This document shows, piece after piece, positions 47,499-58,502 of a DNA stretch of 64,000 nucleotides. The notes beneath the pieces are model-generated. The model was not told the origin of the DNA. It did no database searches and saw only the letters and a list, made by a program, of their open reading frames with translations. Positions within the stretch are counted from its first letter, which is position 1, and each line of letters opens with the position of its first letter. A program made the translations under genes and the position numbers. The stretch lies in assembly GCF_004193775.1 (NCBI RefSeq), contig NC_041006.1:25658388-25722387 (forward strand). Reading direction: 5' to 3'. This stretch comes from Glycine soja (lineage: Eukaryota > Streptophyta > Magnoliopsida > Fabales > Fabaceae).

Positions 47499-48031
47499 GT
47501 TGGGGGCCTTCGTGAGTTCCATCCGTGGGAGCTACATTGTCTGGATCTACTCAGTGTAGATTATTGGAAATAACTTTGTAAATCAGACTCAGAATTGTTA
47601 CCAAACCAAGGTGCAAATTATTGGAAGAAAGAGGTGCATGGATGACACTGTCTATATCTTCTAGTCTAGTCCTCTATGCTAATATATGTCTTCTATCCAA
47701 TGAAGCGTCAAATTGTGTCTAGCAATGTATCATCCAGTTTGTTTAGTTAGTTGTTAGATGGTTCAGATAAAAAATTCTATTTGTAACCATTTTCTATTTC
47801 AGTTTGTTATACTCCTGTATAAAAGAGCTAATTAGAAAGACTTAAGTGCGACGAGAGTGTTAAACCCACACATTGTAATTTCATTGTTATGATCTTCAAT
47901 AACATCAATACTCTTTCTCACATGTTACGATTATTTGTTTTCTTCTTCCCTAATCTGAATTCATCTTTATCAGTCTTAAACCCAACAAAATTCTTAAAAA
48001 CTTCTAGTTTTTTCTCTAAACCATACCTAAG
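47499..48031. other. Unassigned, LTR-like tail
   Basis: GTATAAAAGAGC near 47818 and CATCAATACTCTTTCTCACA (ending at 47922) look like the downstream half of a plus-strand Copia LTR, but no start or target duplication could be found. 47923-48031 belongs to the sequence into which the next solo LTR inserted. Confidence 0.3.
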
Positions 48032-49179
48032 TGAAATTCTGATACCAGGGGACAGATGTCGTACCGGATGTCACGACATCACGCTTCAGAACATGCAGAT
48101 TATATGTGTCCGTATGAACAGATTAAACAAGTAAATAACACAAGAGAATTGTTTACCCAGTTCGGTGCAACCTCACCTACATCTGGGGGCTACCAAGCCA
48201 GGGAGGAAATCCACTCTCAATAGTGTTAGTTCAAGGTCTAACAGCCCCTGTTTACAACCTTCTCACCTAACCACTACCCGTGCGATCTCTACCTAAGAGC
48301 CACTCTTAGATATGAGAACCTCCGCTCACTCCCTCTCACTCACACTCCCGTGTTTACAATTAAGTCAAAGACACACCAGAGATCAACTCTGAACAAAAGA
48401 GATCAACTCTACACACTAGAGATCAACTCTAGACACAAGAGATCAACTCTACACACATAGGTCCAACACTTGATGCTAGGGTACCATCAAGGTGGCTCAC
48501 AAAAGACTCAAGTCCCAAAAACTCACAAACTAACTCTTCAATCCCGGACTTGGTACAGAACTCGTGCAGCCTCCATGATTATATAGCAATTTGCGTTTCT
48601 GGGCTGCAACGGCTTGATGCTGGAGGAGATCTATCTTCTTCTGGAAAATCTGCAGTTAAAGAACTAAAAGATAACTTTTGATCTTTTAGTTTGAATCTTT
48701 AATCTTTAATCTTTAATCCCTGAACGAACTCTTCTACTTTGAAATTCGAACTTTAATTATCTTTTAATTCGTTCCTAAAGATAGATCTTCTTATCTCTTG
48801 CTAACTGCACAATAATCTGTTAAAGATATAACAGAATTATATGTCCAGTATTATCGGGCCGGATGTCAGGACATCGTATCCGACATCGTGGATCCTGCAG
48901 CTTCACTTCTGCACTTGACTTTTATCTTGCATTGCACAGCAACTCCAGTATTCTCGAGCAGGATGTCAGGACATTGTATCCGACATCGTGGATCCTGCAA
49001 CTTCAATCCTTCATTTGACATTTTATCTTGCCTTGTGCATTGTGCAGCCCGATCTTATTCCTTGACATAACGTTGGACATCATGTGCAGCAACTCCAGCT
49101 TTCCTTCATTGTCTAAGTGCTTATGTTTTAACAAAATCTTAGCCAATCTTTTAAAGCTCAGTAGAGCTAAGCACTAACA
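48032..49179 (-). mobile_element. SIRE1-family solo LTR, TSD CTAAG
   Basis: Same ends as the SIRE1 LTRs (TGAAATTCTG...CACTAACA), flanked by perfect CTAAG (48027-48031 and 49180-49184). It is longer than 1000 bp because of a GAGATCAACTCT tandem repeat (about 48380-48450) and a roughly 100-bp duplication (48845-48945 and 48945-49045) that doubles one tripartite motif. Confidence 0.9.
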
Positions 49180-49847
49180 CTAAGTCCACATTTCCCATGA
49201 CACACTCTTGAGAACTCAATAAAGCATCTAATTAAGTTTGCTCTTCCACTTGTGTTTTGCAACTGTCTTCTCAAGATAATCAATTTTACATTGAAGATGC
49301 TTGCAATTTTCACAATTTGAACTAGAAGCAATATTCCTAGATTTACATTTACAAATGGAGTCCTAAATAGATTTTTCTAAATCCGCTTTCTCTTTTCTCA
49401 AATTATGGACTTCCTTTTGTAAATTAGTAAATTTCTCAATATGCCATCTAACTTGGCTTTTTAGAGTTTTGTTCACTTTGGTAAGTCTTTGTGCCTCTTC
49501 ATGTAACTCTTTGAATGCATCAAGTAGATTGTCATAATTTTTGTTAGATTCAAAAGAAGAGCCATTTACATTGCCTTTAGTCGCATCCTCATCAATGTTG
49601 GCCATGAGATATAGATTTGCTTCTTCCTCCTCACTTGAGGAACTTGCATCGTTATAATCCTAAGTTGTGTGTGTTTTTCTCTTTTTAATTGGCTTCTTTG
49701 ACTTTTTATAATCTCCTTGTTGTTTCTTAAGATAGATTGGACAATCCCCTTTTATGCGACCTTGCTTCCCACATTCAAAGCATGTGTAGGTTGTGGAAGT
49801 GAAGTCACTTTTCTTAATGTTCTTCTTTCGAAAGTTCCCTTTGTCTC

Positions 49848-51409
49848 TGTCATACCCTAATTTCGTCCGGGAACCTTCATTTGCTAACATTTGGATTCTT
49901 GTCAGCCAAATTGAGCTGCTTAACACCAATTGTCATGCAATCTGTAGGGTTTTGTGACGTTTCGGAATGAAATGTGCAAGATATTCAAAAGAAGGACAAA
50001 ATGGTCACTTTTGGGACATTTTTCAGCCCCTGGGCCCACTAGAAGACTTAGGAGTGAAGAAACCAGCTCGCCTAGGCGAGCTCAACTCACCTGGGCGAGC
50101 AAGGTTTCTTCAGAATTAAGTCACAACTCGCCTGGGCGAGCTACCTTTAGCCCAAATGCTTTGTTTTTCTATAAATAGGCATGGGAAGGCTGAAGTAAAG
50201 GGTCCCTGAAGTCCAAAGGTCCAGAAAGAAGAGAAAAGAGGAAGAAAGAAGAGAAAACAAGGACGAAACGCTTCCGAATCGCATCCATGATCGATTCCTA
50301 CACCGTTCATTGTTCGTTCTTCGGCCATTCTTCGTCGTTCTTCATCGTTCTTCCTTCTTCATCTGGTTAGTGTTTGATTTTAAGGATTTGAACTTGATTT
50401 ATGAACCCTTAGGGGTTCCCCTTTATTATTTGTGCATCTTCATCTCCTTCTTCGATCATCGGTGATCTTTTTCTTTGTTCAAAGCAAGTTTCGAAAGACC
50501 ATTCATATCGTAATCTCGTTTAATCACCATTAAAATTAGACCGAGTTTGTGTTGTAATCCCACTTAATCACTGTTTAAATAAGTTTCGACCGTCGTTTGT
50601 GTCGTAAACTCTTTTCATCAATGTAAAATAAGTTTTAACCTGTCATTAGCGTCGCAAGTTATCTCAAAAAAAGGATTGAAGATTAATGAGCCAAAACCAA
50701 ATAAAACCAACTCATAAACTTCTTCATTTCATAAAAAAAATCAAGAGATCGTTCAAAGGTCCAACACCTTAACAATTCTCGCCTTTTAAACTTAAGAAGA
50801 TCGTTTCAAGGTCCAACGTCTAAATGACTCTTTCTCCTCTTTTTAAAAATCAAGAGATCAATTCAAGGTCCAACGCCTTAATGATTCTCTCCTTTCAAAA
50901 ATAAAAAGATCGTTTCTAGGTCCAACGCCTTAAACAACTTTTGCTCAGTTAAAATCAATCTTTCAAAAAAGATAAAAAAATAATTTAACCAACGTTCAAT
51001 TCTTAAAGAACTACGTAGGTCTGATATCCTCATCGCACTCGAGGATACGTAGGAGCGAGGGAAACACCCTTGTCGACCCCAAAAAAAGTAAAAAATATAA
51101 AAAAGGGAAAAAGATAAAAAAAAAGGGAAAATAAAATAAATAGCGAAGTCATGATTTGCACACTTGATTAGAGATTGCCGTCCCTTGTGACGGGCACGTG
51201 GGATGCTAATACCTTCCCCGTGCATAAACAACTCCCGAACCTTCATTTTCAAAATATGCAAACCCTTGACCTTTTCCATTTTGATTTTTCCGACATTTTC
51301 CCCAAATAAACGTTGGTGGCGACTCCACACATTTTCCTTCAATGGAAGATGCACCCTTGGCCCATCATCGAGTCTCGCATCGCGCCCCCGCCGAAGGGCA
51401 GGTTCGACA
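49848..51409 (-). mobile_element. Solo LTR of the TGTCG family inside Copia gag
   Basis: Minus-strand LTR TGTCGAACCTGCCC...AGGGTATGACA, 1562 bp. Flanks are GTCTC and ATCTC: a 5-bp duplication with one mismatch, and gag coding resumes across it. It contains a perfect 18-bp palindrome at 50065-50082 and GTTGGACC-type repeat units at 50760-50930. Confidence 0.85.
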
Positions 51410-51734
51410 ATCTCTTTCTTTCTTCTTCATGAACTTGGAGAACTTCTTAACAACCAATTTTAGATTTTCATTTTCTGAGCTTTCGGAATGGTCTTCATCA
51501 CTTACTTCACATTGTAAAGTGCTTGTTTTTAAGGCTAATCCCTTCTTCTTCTTGTCAACTTCTTCTTCATCTTTCAGTCTCCCAAGATCTAACTCATAGT
51601 CCCTTAGGTTGCCAAAAAGTGTAGTTACATTCATGGTTGTTAAATCCTTCAATTCTGATATAGTTTTACTTTTAGGTTGACAAGTCCCATTGAGACTTTT
51701 CAAAACTTTTACATTGAGCTCTTCTCTTTCAAAA

Positions 51735-53243
51735 TGAAAAAAGATGATGGCCCTTAATAAAATTGGTTTTCAAAAACACGATGTACTTTTAAAAATAGAG
51801 TTGTGGCAAAAATCTTTTCTATGCGGATCGTAGCTCAAAACAAATATGAATCGAATGTAATCAATACTTAATCAATCCTTCCTTACACATGATCCTTCAT
51901 TAAATTCCTTTCTTTCACAATCATAAAACTTGAATCTTTAAAACCATGATTTAAACTTGAATGAGTTGATTAAACCTTGAATGAGAGAAGATATGAACAA
52001 GAGAAAATGGCACAATCTTTTATCTTGGTTCACTCTCTATTTCTAGAAAAGCTAATCTAGTTATCTAATCCATAACCTAAATTAGATTTTCACTATGCAT
52101 CAAGAATTCTTAGTAGCAATCATAATCAATCTACAATTCCCACCTCAGAAAAAGAGACTAAGGCATCCAATACTAGGACCCTCTGTGAATATAAGCCTAA
52201 GAGAACCCTACTCTTAGCCCAAACTAGAAATCCCTATTCTAGCATGTTTAAGCAATTCACGCATAAACACAAGACGGTGTAAAAATCATACACATGAAAA
52301 AACCAAATATGAGAGATACAACCTGACCAATCTTTCCACAAAAACCATGTTGGGTTGAGAAGCCGATCTTCTTCTACTCAAATGACACAACTCACTTTCA
52401 AGAAAAGATCTTCCAAATCAAAAGATTAAGAAGTTGTGAGTTACCATAAATCTTTTTTCTTCTCTTCTCTTATTCACCAATGACAACATGAAATCTTGCT
52501 CATTCTAAGGTAAGAGTAATTTTCAAGATGTATTGAGTATTCTCTCATGATCTCTTGATGTGTAGATGTGAACACAAGCTAGTTATTTATAGAGAAAATA
52601 GTTATAACTGCCTGTAATCGATTACATCTATAAGGTAATCAATTATTTCAATGAAGTAATTGATTAGATTATTCAAGTAATCGATTAAAGTGTTCATCCA
52701 ACATTTGGAAAACAACTTAAGAACAATGTAATTGATTAGATGACCTAAGTAATCGATTAAAGTGTTCTTTGTTCACCTCTGAACAACTTGAACGAGAGAG
52801 AAGTAGTCGATTAATCCAGTTGGTAATCGATTAAAGCAGAGACTACTGAAAAATCAGTCATTGTCTCAAACAACAGTGTAATCGATTAAAATACTATCTT
52901 AATTGATTAAACCAATATGAGACTTAACTATTTAAGCTTCAGACAGCTTATTGTAATTGATTACGGCAACTCTATAATCGATTAAAACAGAGAGTTTTTG
53001 CCTCTGAAGAAATTTTTCTAACTTAGAAAATTTTCTTCACTCTCATTATGATGATGCATAATGCAACACAAATATCAAATGTACTAAGATGCAACAATAA
53101 AGCTAACAACCAATACAAATGTCACTCAAAGGAGTTGGTCATGTAAAAGCCAAAACATCTTCTAAAACTTCTTTAAACTTTTCTTTGAGCTTCAAGCTTT
53201 AGCCTTAGGTTGTTCCAAGTTGTTGATTCCCTTATCTCTAACA
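51735..53243 (-). mobile_element. Solo LTR with TAATCGATTA cluster, TSD CAAAA
   Basis: Minus-strand LTR TGTTAGAGATAAGGG...TTTTTTCA, 1509 bp, flanked by perfect CAAAA (51730-51734 and 53244-53248), inside Copia gag. Several TAATCGATTA copies lie between 52615 and 52985, just upstream (element sense) of TATAAATA (52591-52584). Confidence 0.85.
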
Positions 53244-53770
53244 CAAAATTCTTTCCAAGAGCCAACAAATGGCTCAGCACATGTGTAAAATGGTTTTGCA
53301 CATCTGAAATGCTTTTTCTCGATAACATTCTAAACATTTCATATTCTTGAATGAGAGTTTTCTTTCTTGCCCTCTTTACTTTTGTAGTTCCTTCATGACT
53401 TACTTGGAGAAGCAAGATAAAACTCATCAAGGGTTAAAATGGAGGCAAGAATATCTTTAGCTCTAACATTATATTGAGCATGTCTACTTTCTTTCGGTGT
53501 ACATGAATTAAAGTATTTTTCTACCTCTTTTCCATCAACAACAACCTTAGGAATATGAGGACCATTTACAACTACATCTCCTACTCCCCTATCAACGGAA
53601 TCAAGAAAAACTCTCATGCGTACTTTCCCAAATGAATAGTTTTCTCTAGTAAAAAGTGGGGGATGGTTAATAGAAGCACCTTCACAAAGGTTTGATAACT
53701 TCCAATCATTATAAAGGATCCTTTTCAAAAATGGTTTGAAGGACTATCAAAACAAGTTCTATTCACCAAT

Positions 53771-54857
53771 TGTTAGAAATAATGGCACATGGAAATACAA
53801 ACCAAGAGGGGGTGAATTGGTTTCAAATCAATTTTTGACCCAATTGAATGTTTTTTCACAATTTGCTTCCTTTAATCCAGTTGAATCAAGAGACTAAGGT
53901 GCGTTGCAAATACCCTTTGACTTCTTAAACTCAATTAAAGGTTTACACAATGATACAAATCAAATATCAAAACCCAAATCTTAAGAAACTTAAGCAAGAT
54001 GCAATATAAGAGATGAAAGGTTAGAGAAAAAATGTAGACACAATTATATTGGTTCAATTTCAAAGAAATCTACATCCAGTTGATCCATAGTAACCTTACA
54101 AGGATCTTTCCATTATAATATTTGAGTTACAACCAAACTCATATGCACATGCAACCACACATGCAACAACCCTTGAAAACCTATCGAGAAATACAAACCT
54201 ACACGTAGAAACCTAGTACATGAACACAATTGAGTAACCCACTCAATGCAAACAAAAAATAGTCATAGACTAAGGAAAGATTTCACCTGATTAGTGAAAG
54301 ATATGAAAGTTGAAAAAATCTTCTTATGCAATATCAACTTCTCTTCATGATCCCATGTAAAGATCCATTGATTCTCTATGTAGAAAGGAGTTTTCAATCA
54401 AAGGACCTCAATGAAAAACACAATGAAAATATGAGAGAATGAGTGTCATACATGAGCTCCTTCAAAAAACTTATTTTTATAGCCTCAAAACAAAAATAGT
54501 CGATTGTCCCCTAAAGATAGTAAACTAAATTGTTCTTTGCATCACCTGGTTTTCCTAAAGAACAAATACTCTTCATACCCAAATAGTGGATAAAACACTA
54601 AGGATAGACAACTGATGCAAAATTGAAACTTAGAGATTTTAAAAAGTAAGTTACAAAAGTTTGAATTCCTAAAGGCTAACAAACATGGATTAATGCCATG
54701 CCAATCAATTTAAGCATGTTGAATTACATATCCTAGTCTAGGATGCATGCATGCATGACTTCACACACAATCAAGCATTAAAAGCAATAACAATCATCCT
54801 AATCAAGACTAGTGTTTATCATTTACAACTCATCATCAACAATATTGTAGGGTCACA
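53771..54857 (-). repeat. Degenerate 5' LTR of the split Copia element
   Basis: TGTTAGAAATAATGG at 53771 follows the gag start and a decayed primer site, and the early motif GAGGGGGTGAATTGG resembles other Copia LTRs here. The far end near 54857 is a guess from the change in sequence character. Confidence 0.5.
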
Positions 54858-55149
54858 TAACTTTTATGACATCTTCATGTTTACAAACTATGTTCTGCAC
54901 TTTGAGGCTGAACCTCAAACATTTCACGCTAAGCCTTAAGCCCCTTGAAGCTAAAACTCTATTCAACATCGTTGATAATCCTAGGCTTTGTCCTCCCTAC
55001 ACACAACCTTTTTCATTGGCAAAACCGCAAGTCGCATCACTTGGCCCAACTCCTCCACTAGTAATGTTGAGTCATAAGACAAATCAAGCCCCTCAATTAT
55101 TTTGATTTGATACAAATAAATACTAAGTTCCAAAAGTTATACCTGATAT
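54858..55149. other. Unassigned
   Basis: No supported feature; it is the left flank of the hAT element. Confidence 0.4.
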
Positions 55150-56230
55150 TAGCGATGGGCATGGGAGTAAATCTGCCCCTTCAAACCCGCACTCAAGAAA
55201 CTCGTTACCCGCGAAGCCCACCTTGTGAAGCCCGCACTACCAGATATGCGGGTAGCCCGCATTCACAAAAAAAAAAGGAGTACGAGGGAGATTGTTGTTG
55301 TGCGAACCGTGTTGAGGAGCCAAGGTGGCACATGGTGCAACACAAGGAAAGGAGAAGAGGAGTGAGAGTGCAAAAGAGAGAAGTCAGTGTGACAGCATGT
55401 GCCAGTGAAGGAGTCATCGTTGCGCCGACATGGTGACTAGCTTTGGCTATTGGCTGCGCGAGGAAAGGTGAATGCATGGTGGAGGTGGTTGTCTGAGTGG
55501 TGAGTGAGTGCACCAAAGGGATTTAGGCTTAGTTTAGTGTTTGTGTGAATTAGAGTTGGGCCTTAGGTTAGGGGTTTTTGTTTTGCTAAAACACCCCCAT
55601 TTTTTGCTAAACCAAACACCCTATTTTATTTTTTTAATAGGGATTAATTGTGGAGCCCGCCCTACAGGTTATGCGCGTAGCCCGCATTCACCAAAAAAAA
55701 GAGGAGTGCGAGGGAGATTGTTGTCATGCGAACCGTGTTGAGGAGCCATGGCGGCACATGGTGCAACACGAGGAAAGGAGAAGAGGAGTGAGAGTGCAAA
55801 AGAGAGAAGTCTGTGTGACAGCATGTGCCAGTGAAGGAGTCGTCGTTGCGCCGACATGGTGACTAGCTGTTGGCTGCTAGCTGCACGAGGAAAGGTGAAT
55901 GCATGGTGGAGGTGGTTGTCTGAGTGGTGAGTGAGTGCACCAAAGGTATTTAGGCTTAGTTTAGCGTTTGTGTGAATTAGAGTTGGGCCTCAGGTTAGGG
56001 GTTTTTGTTTTCCTAAAACAACCCCATTTTTTGCTAAATCAAACACCCTATTTTATTTTTTTTAATAGAGAATAAAATACCCGCGGGACCCGTGGGTAAA
56101 ACTCATTTAACCTGTAGGTTATATGGGGCGGGCTAAAAAGCCTACTTTTTAAACTGGCTCAAAAAATTGGGCTCGTATAGCATATGGGCTGTGGGTAGCC
56201 CACAAGCCTGAACCTTTTTGCCCAAGTCTA
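55150..56230. mobile_element. Non-autonomous hAT-type element
   Basis: Ends TAGCGATGGGCATGGG and, reversed, TAGACTTGGGCAAAAAGG. The 8-bp flanks CCTGATAT and CTTGATAT match at 7 of 8. The interior is GC-rich with GCGGGTAGCCCGC-type inverted motifs and no transposase. Small ORFs inside are not credible genes. Confidence 0.75.
55227..56075. repeat. Internal 425-bp tandem duplication of the hAT element
   Basis: 55227-55651 and 55652-56075 are near-identical, each starting with a GAGCCCGC-like block, then TAGCCCGCATTCAC and an A-run, and ending in a T-rich AATAG stretch. Confidence 0.85.
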
Positions 56231-57181
56231 CTTGATATGCTTATAGATGAAAACATTCTATCTGTATTTGATGGATCCAACAATAGCAGACAAACGTTAG
56301 TTCGTGAAGCATTAAAGACTAAGTTAATGTTATGATTTCTTGATCCTTTGTGCAAAGAATGTTTGAGCATCCTTCCTAGGATCTATCAAAGTTGCAAAAG
56401 TAAGAGAATAATTAATTTTAAACTCTCTCTGCCTAAAAGGCCATCTCACTACTGTGCATACCTGTTCTGATCAAAACTTGACAAGACTAGTAAAGATAAT
56501 AGAAGAAATATTGCTTAAGAAAGATAAGCAAAGTGCTTTATCAGCTGGACATTGGACGTGCGTTTAATGCTCCCAACAGACATATTTCCTAGACACTACA
56601 ACAGACACAAATGAAGATCATTTAGAGACAATGGTTACTTGTTAAAGAAGTCTATAAATACCAAAAGAGTTGAAGTTTTGAATACACATATTTTTTAATT
56701 GAATATTCCATTCTACCTTCAAGCTCTTTATTCTTGTATATTTCTTAAGTTCTGAAGATCTCCAAATAACTTATAAATCTTGAGAGAAAGAAATAGTGCA
56801 CTTAACTTGTAATTCCATATATATGACGCTCGTGATTGTCTGTGTGCACCTTTCTTCAAAAAAAATTGTTGATTTGTTTTAGAGGAAAAACTCGCTTGGC
56901 AGAAAACAATACATGGGGTAGGAAAATCTTGGGTAACTTTGTGTAAGAGCTAGAAGTGACAGTAAAAAATACTTGTATCTTTGTTGAAAGATGGTGAAAC
57001 TTGGTGGGTTGCCAAGAACTAGATGTAGTCTTAATGGTAGAAACAAACCAATATAAAACTCCTTATGATGAGAATCCCAAAGCACAGATGATGTGATCCT
57101 TATTAGGAGTGGATCGCTTGGTACAGGTCACAGAATTTGGATGATTTGATGCATAAGGCAGTACGGGATTAACAACAGCTT
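56231..57181. other. LTR-like promoter region, unassigned
   Basis: CTATAAATACC near 56652 with downstream CTTGAGAGAAAG resembles a plus-strand LTR, possibly belonging to the gypsy element that follows; no ends found. 57088-57131 is an inverted match to 63584-63627. Confidence 0.3.
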
Positions 57182-58502
57182 AAGAGAAAAAGTGCAGCCA
57201 GAAGGAACTCCTCCAACACTTTCAACCAAAACTGGATCAACAGATCCAAGAAGGAGGGAGGCAACTTGTCCAGAGCTGGAACCAAACATAATTCTGCCTC
57301 GTCCAGTGCTAGAACCAGAAACATAAAATGCTTCAAATGCTTGGGTAGAGGACATATTACTTCTGAATGTCCAACCAGGAGGACCATGATCATGAAGGCA
57401 GATGGAGAACTCACCAGTGAATATGAAATCAGTGAAGAAGAAGTGGAAAATGAGCTTAAGGAGGAAGCTATGCAGGGTGATATGCTAATGGTGAGAAGGC
57501 TATTGGGAAGTCAAATGTAGCCACTAAACAACACCCAAAGAGAAAATATTTTCCACACCAGGTGTACCATTAATAGTAAGCTTTGTTCTTTAATTGTTGA
57601 TGGAGGAAGTTGTACTAATGTTGCAAGTTCCAGGTTAGTGTCCAAACTGAATTTGGAAACTAAGCCCCATCCTAGGCCATATAGACTTCAGTGGCTTAGT
57701 GAAGATGAAGAGGTAAAAGTGACTCAGTAGGTTCAGGAATGTCTCACCATTGAAAGATACAATGATAGGGTGCTATGTGATGTGGTTCCAATGAAGGCGA
57801 CTTATATACTGTAAAGAAGACCATGACAGTATGACACTAAAGCAGTACATGATGGCTTCACCAACAAGATTTCTTTCTAGCACCATGACCAGAAAATTAT
57901 TCTTAAACCTCTATCCCCTAGAGAAGTGTGTGATGACCAAATCAGAATGAGAGAAAAGAGAGAACAAGAGAAAGAGAAGAGTGAAGCACCAAAGAGGAAT
58001 AAGAAAAATAAGAGTGATAAATATGAGAGAAAATTTAATTGTTTAGCAAAGGCGAGTGAAGTGAGGAAAGTACTACTTGCTCGTGATCCATTCTATCTAT
58101 TGTACTGCAAAGACAATAAAATTTGTGCTGATAATTCTAATAAGTTAACTATTTTTGTTTCTCCTAGTGTTGAGCTTCTATTGCAGGAATTTAAAGATGT
58201 TTTTCCCAGAGAGATTCCTCATAGACTGCCACCTTCAAGAGGCATAGAACATCAAATTGACCTCCTTCCAGGAGCTTCACTGCCTAACAGGCCAGCTAGC
58301 TTATAGGAGCAATCCATAAGAGACTGAGGAGATTTAGAAGCAAGTGTAAGACCCCATGCAAAAAGGGTGGGTGCATGAAAGCTTGAGCCCGTGTGTTATT
58401 CCAGTTATTCTAGTGCCAAAGAAAGACGGAACTTGGAGGATGTGCACAGACTGCAAAGCCATCAACAACATTACGGTAAAGTATAGATATCCCATTCCTA
58501 GG
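57182..58502 (+). pseudogene. Ty3/gypsy gag-protease-RT start
   Basis: A zinc knuckle (CFKCLGRGHITSEC, 57330-57371) is followed by an acidic linker, then the protease block LIVDGGSCTNVASSRL near 57590, a Lys/Glu-rich spacer, and the RT entry (EIPHRLPPSRGIEHQIDLLP; later [19 protein letters not shown]) up to YRYPIPR at 58500. Stops at 57518, 57728, 57811 and 58303 and a frameshift after it make it dead. RT is interrupted by the solo LTR at 58503. The sequence type is that of plant chromovirus-like gypsy elements. Confidence 0.8.

Larger units (their letters stand above)
49180..53728 (-). pseudogene. Copia gag remnant split by solo LTRs
   Basis: In minus order: gag start and core at 53728-53249 (INHPPLFTRENYSF, VSHEGTTKVKRARK, SHLLALGKNF), solo LTR 51735-53243, middle part 51729-51410 (VLKSLNGTCQPKSKTI, LTTMNVTTLFGNL), solo LTR 49848-51409, zinc knuckle 49847-49660 (CFECGKQGRIKGDC; complete CCHC is not certain since the usual His position is Arg), coiled-coil tail 49605-49363 (NYDNLLDAFKELHEEAQRL). 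A third solo LTR (48032-49179) lies further downstream. Removing both inner LTRs leaves a continuous but stop-containing gag. Pol is absent. Confidence 0.8.

Noticed and set aside
47597..47927. Complete solo LTR ending at 47922
   Set aside because: TGTTA occurs on both sides but the sequence after the left copy does not start with TG, so the boundaries are not credible.
55107..55862. ORFs duplicated in tandem
   Set aside because: They follow the internal duplication of a non-coding hAT element; no codon or domain support.
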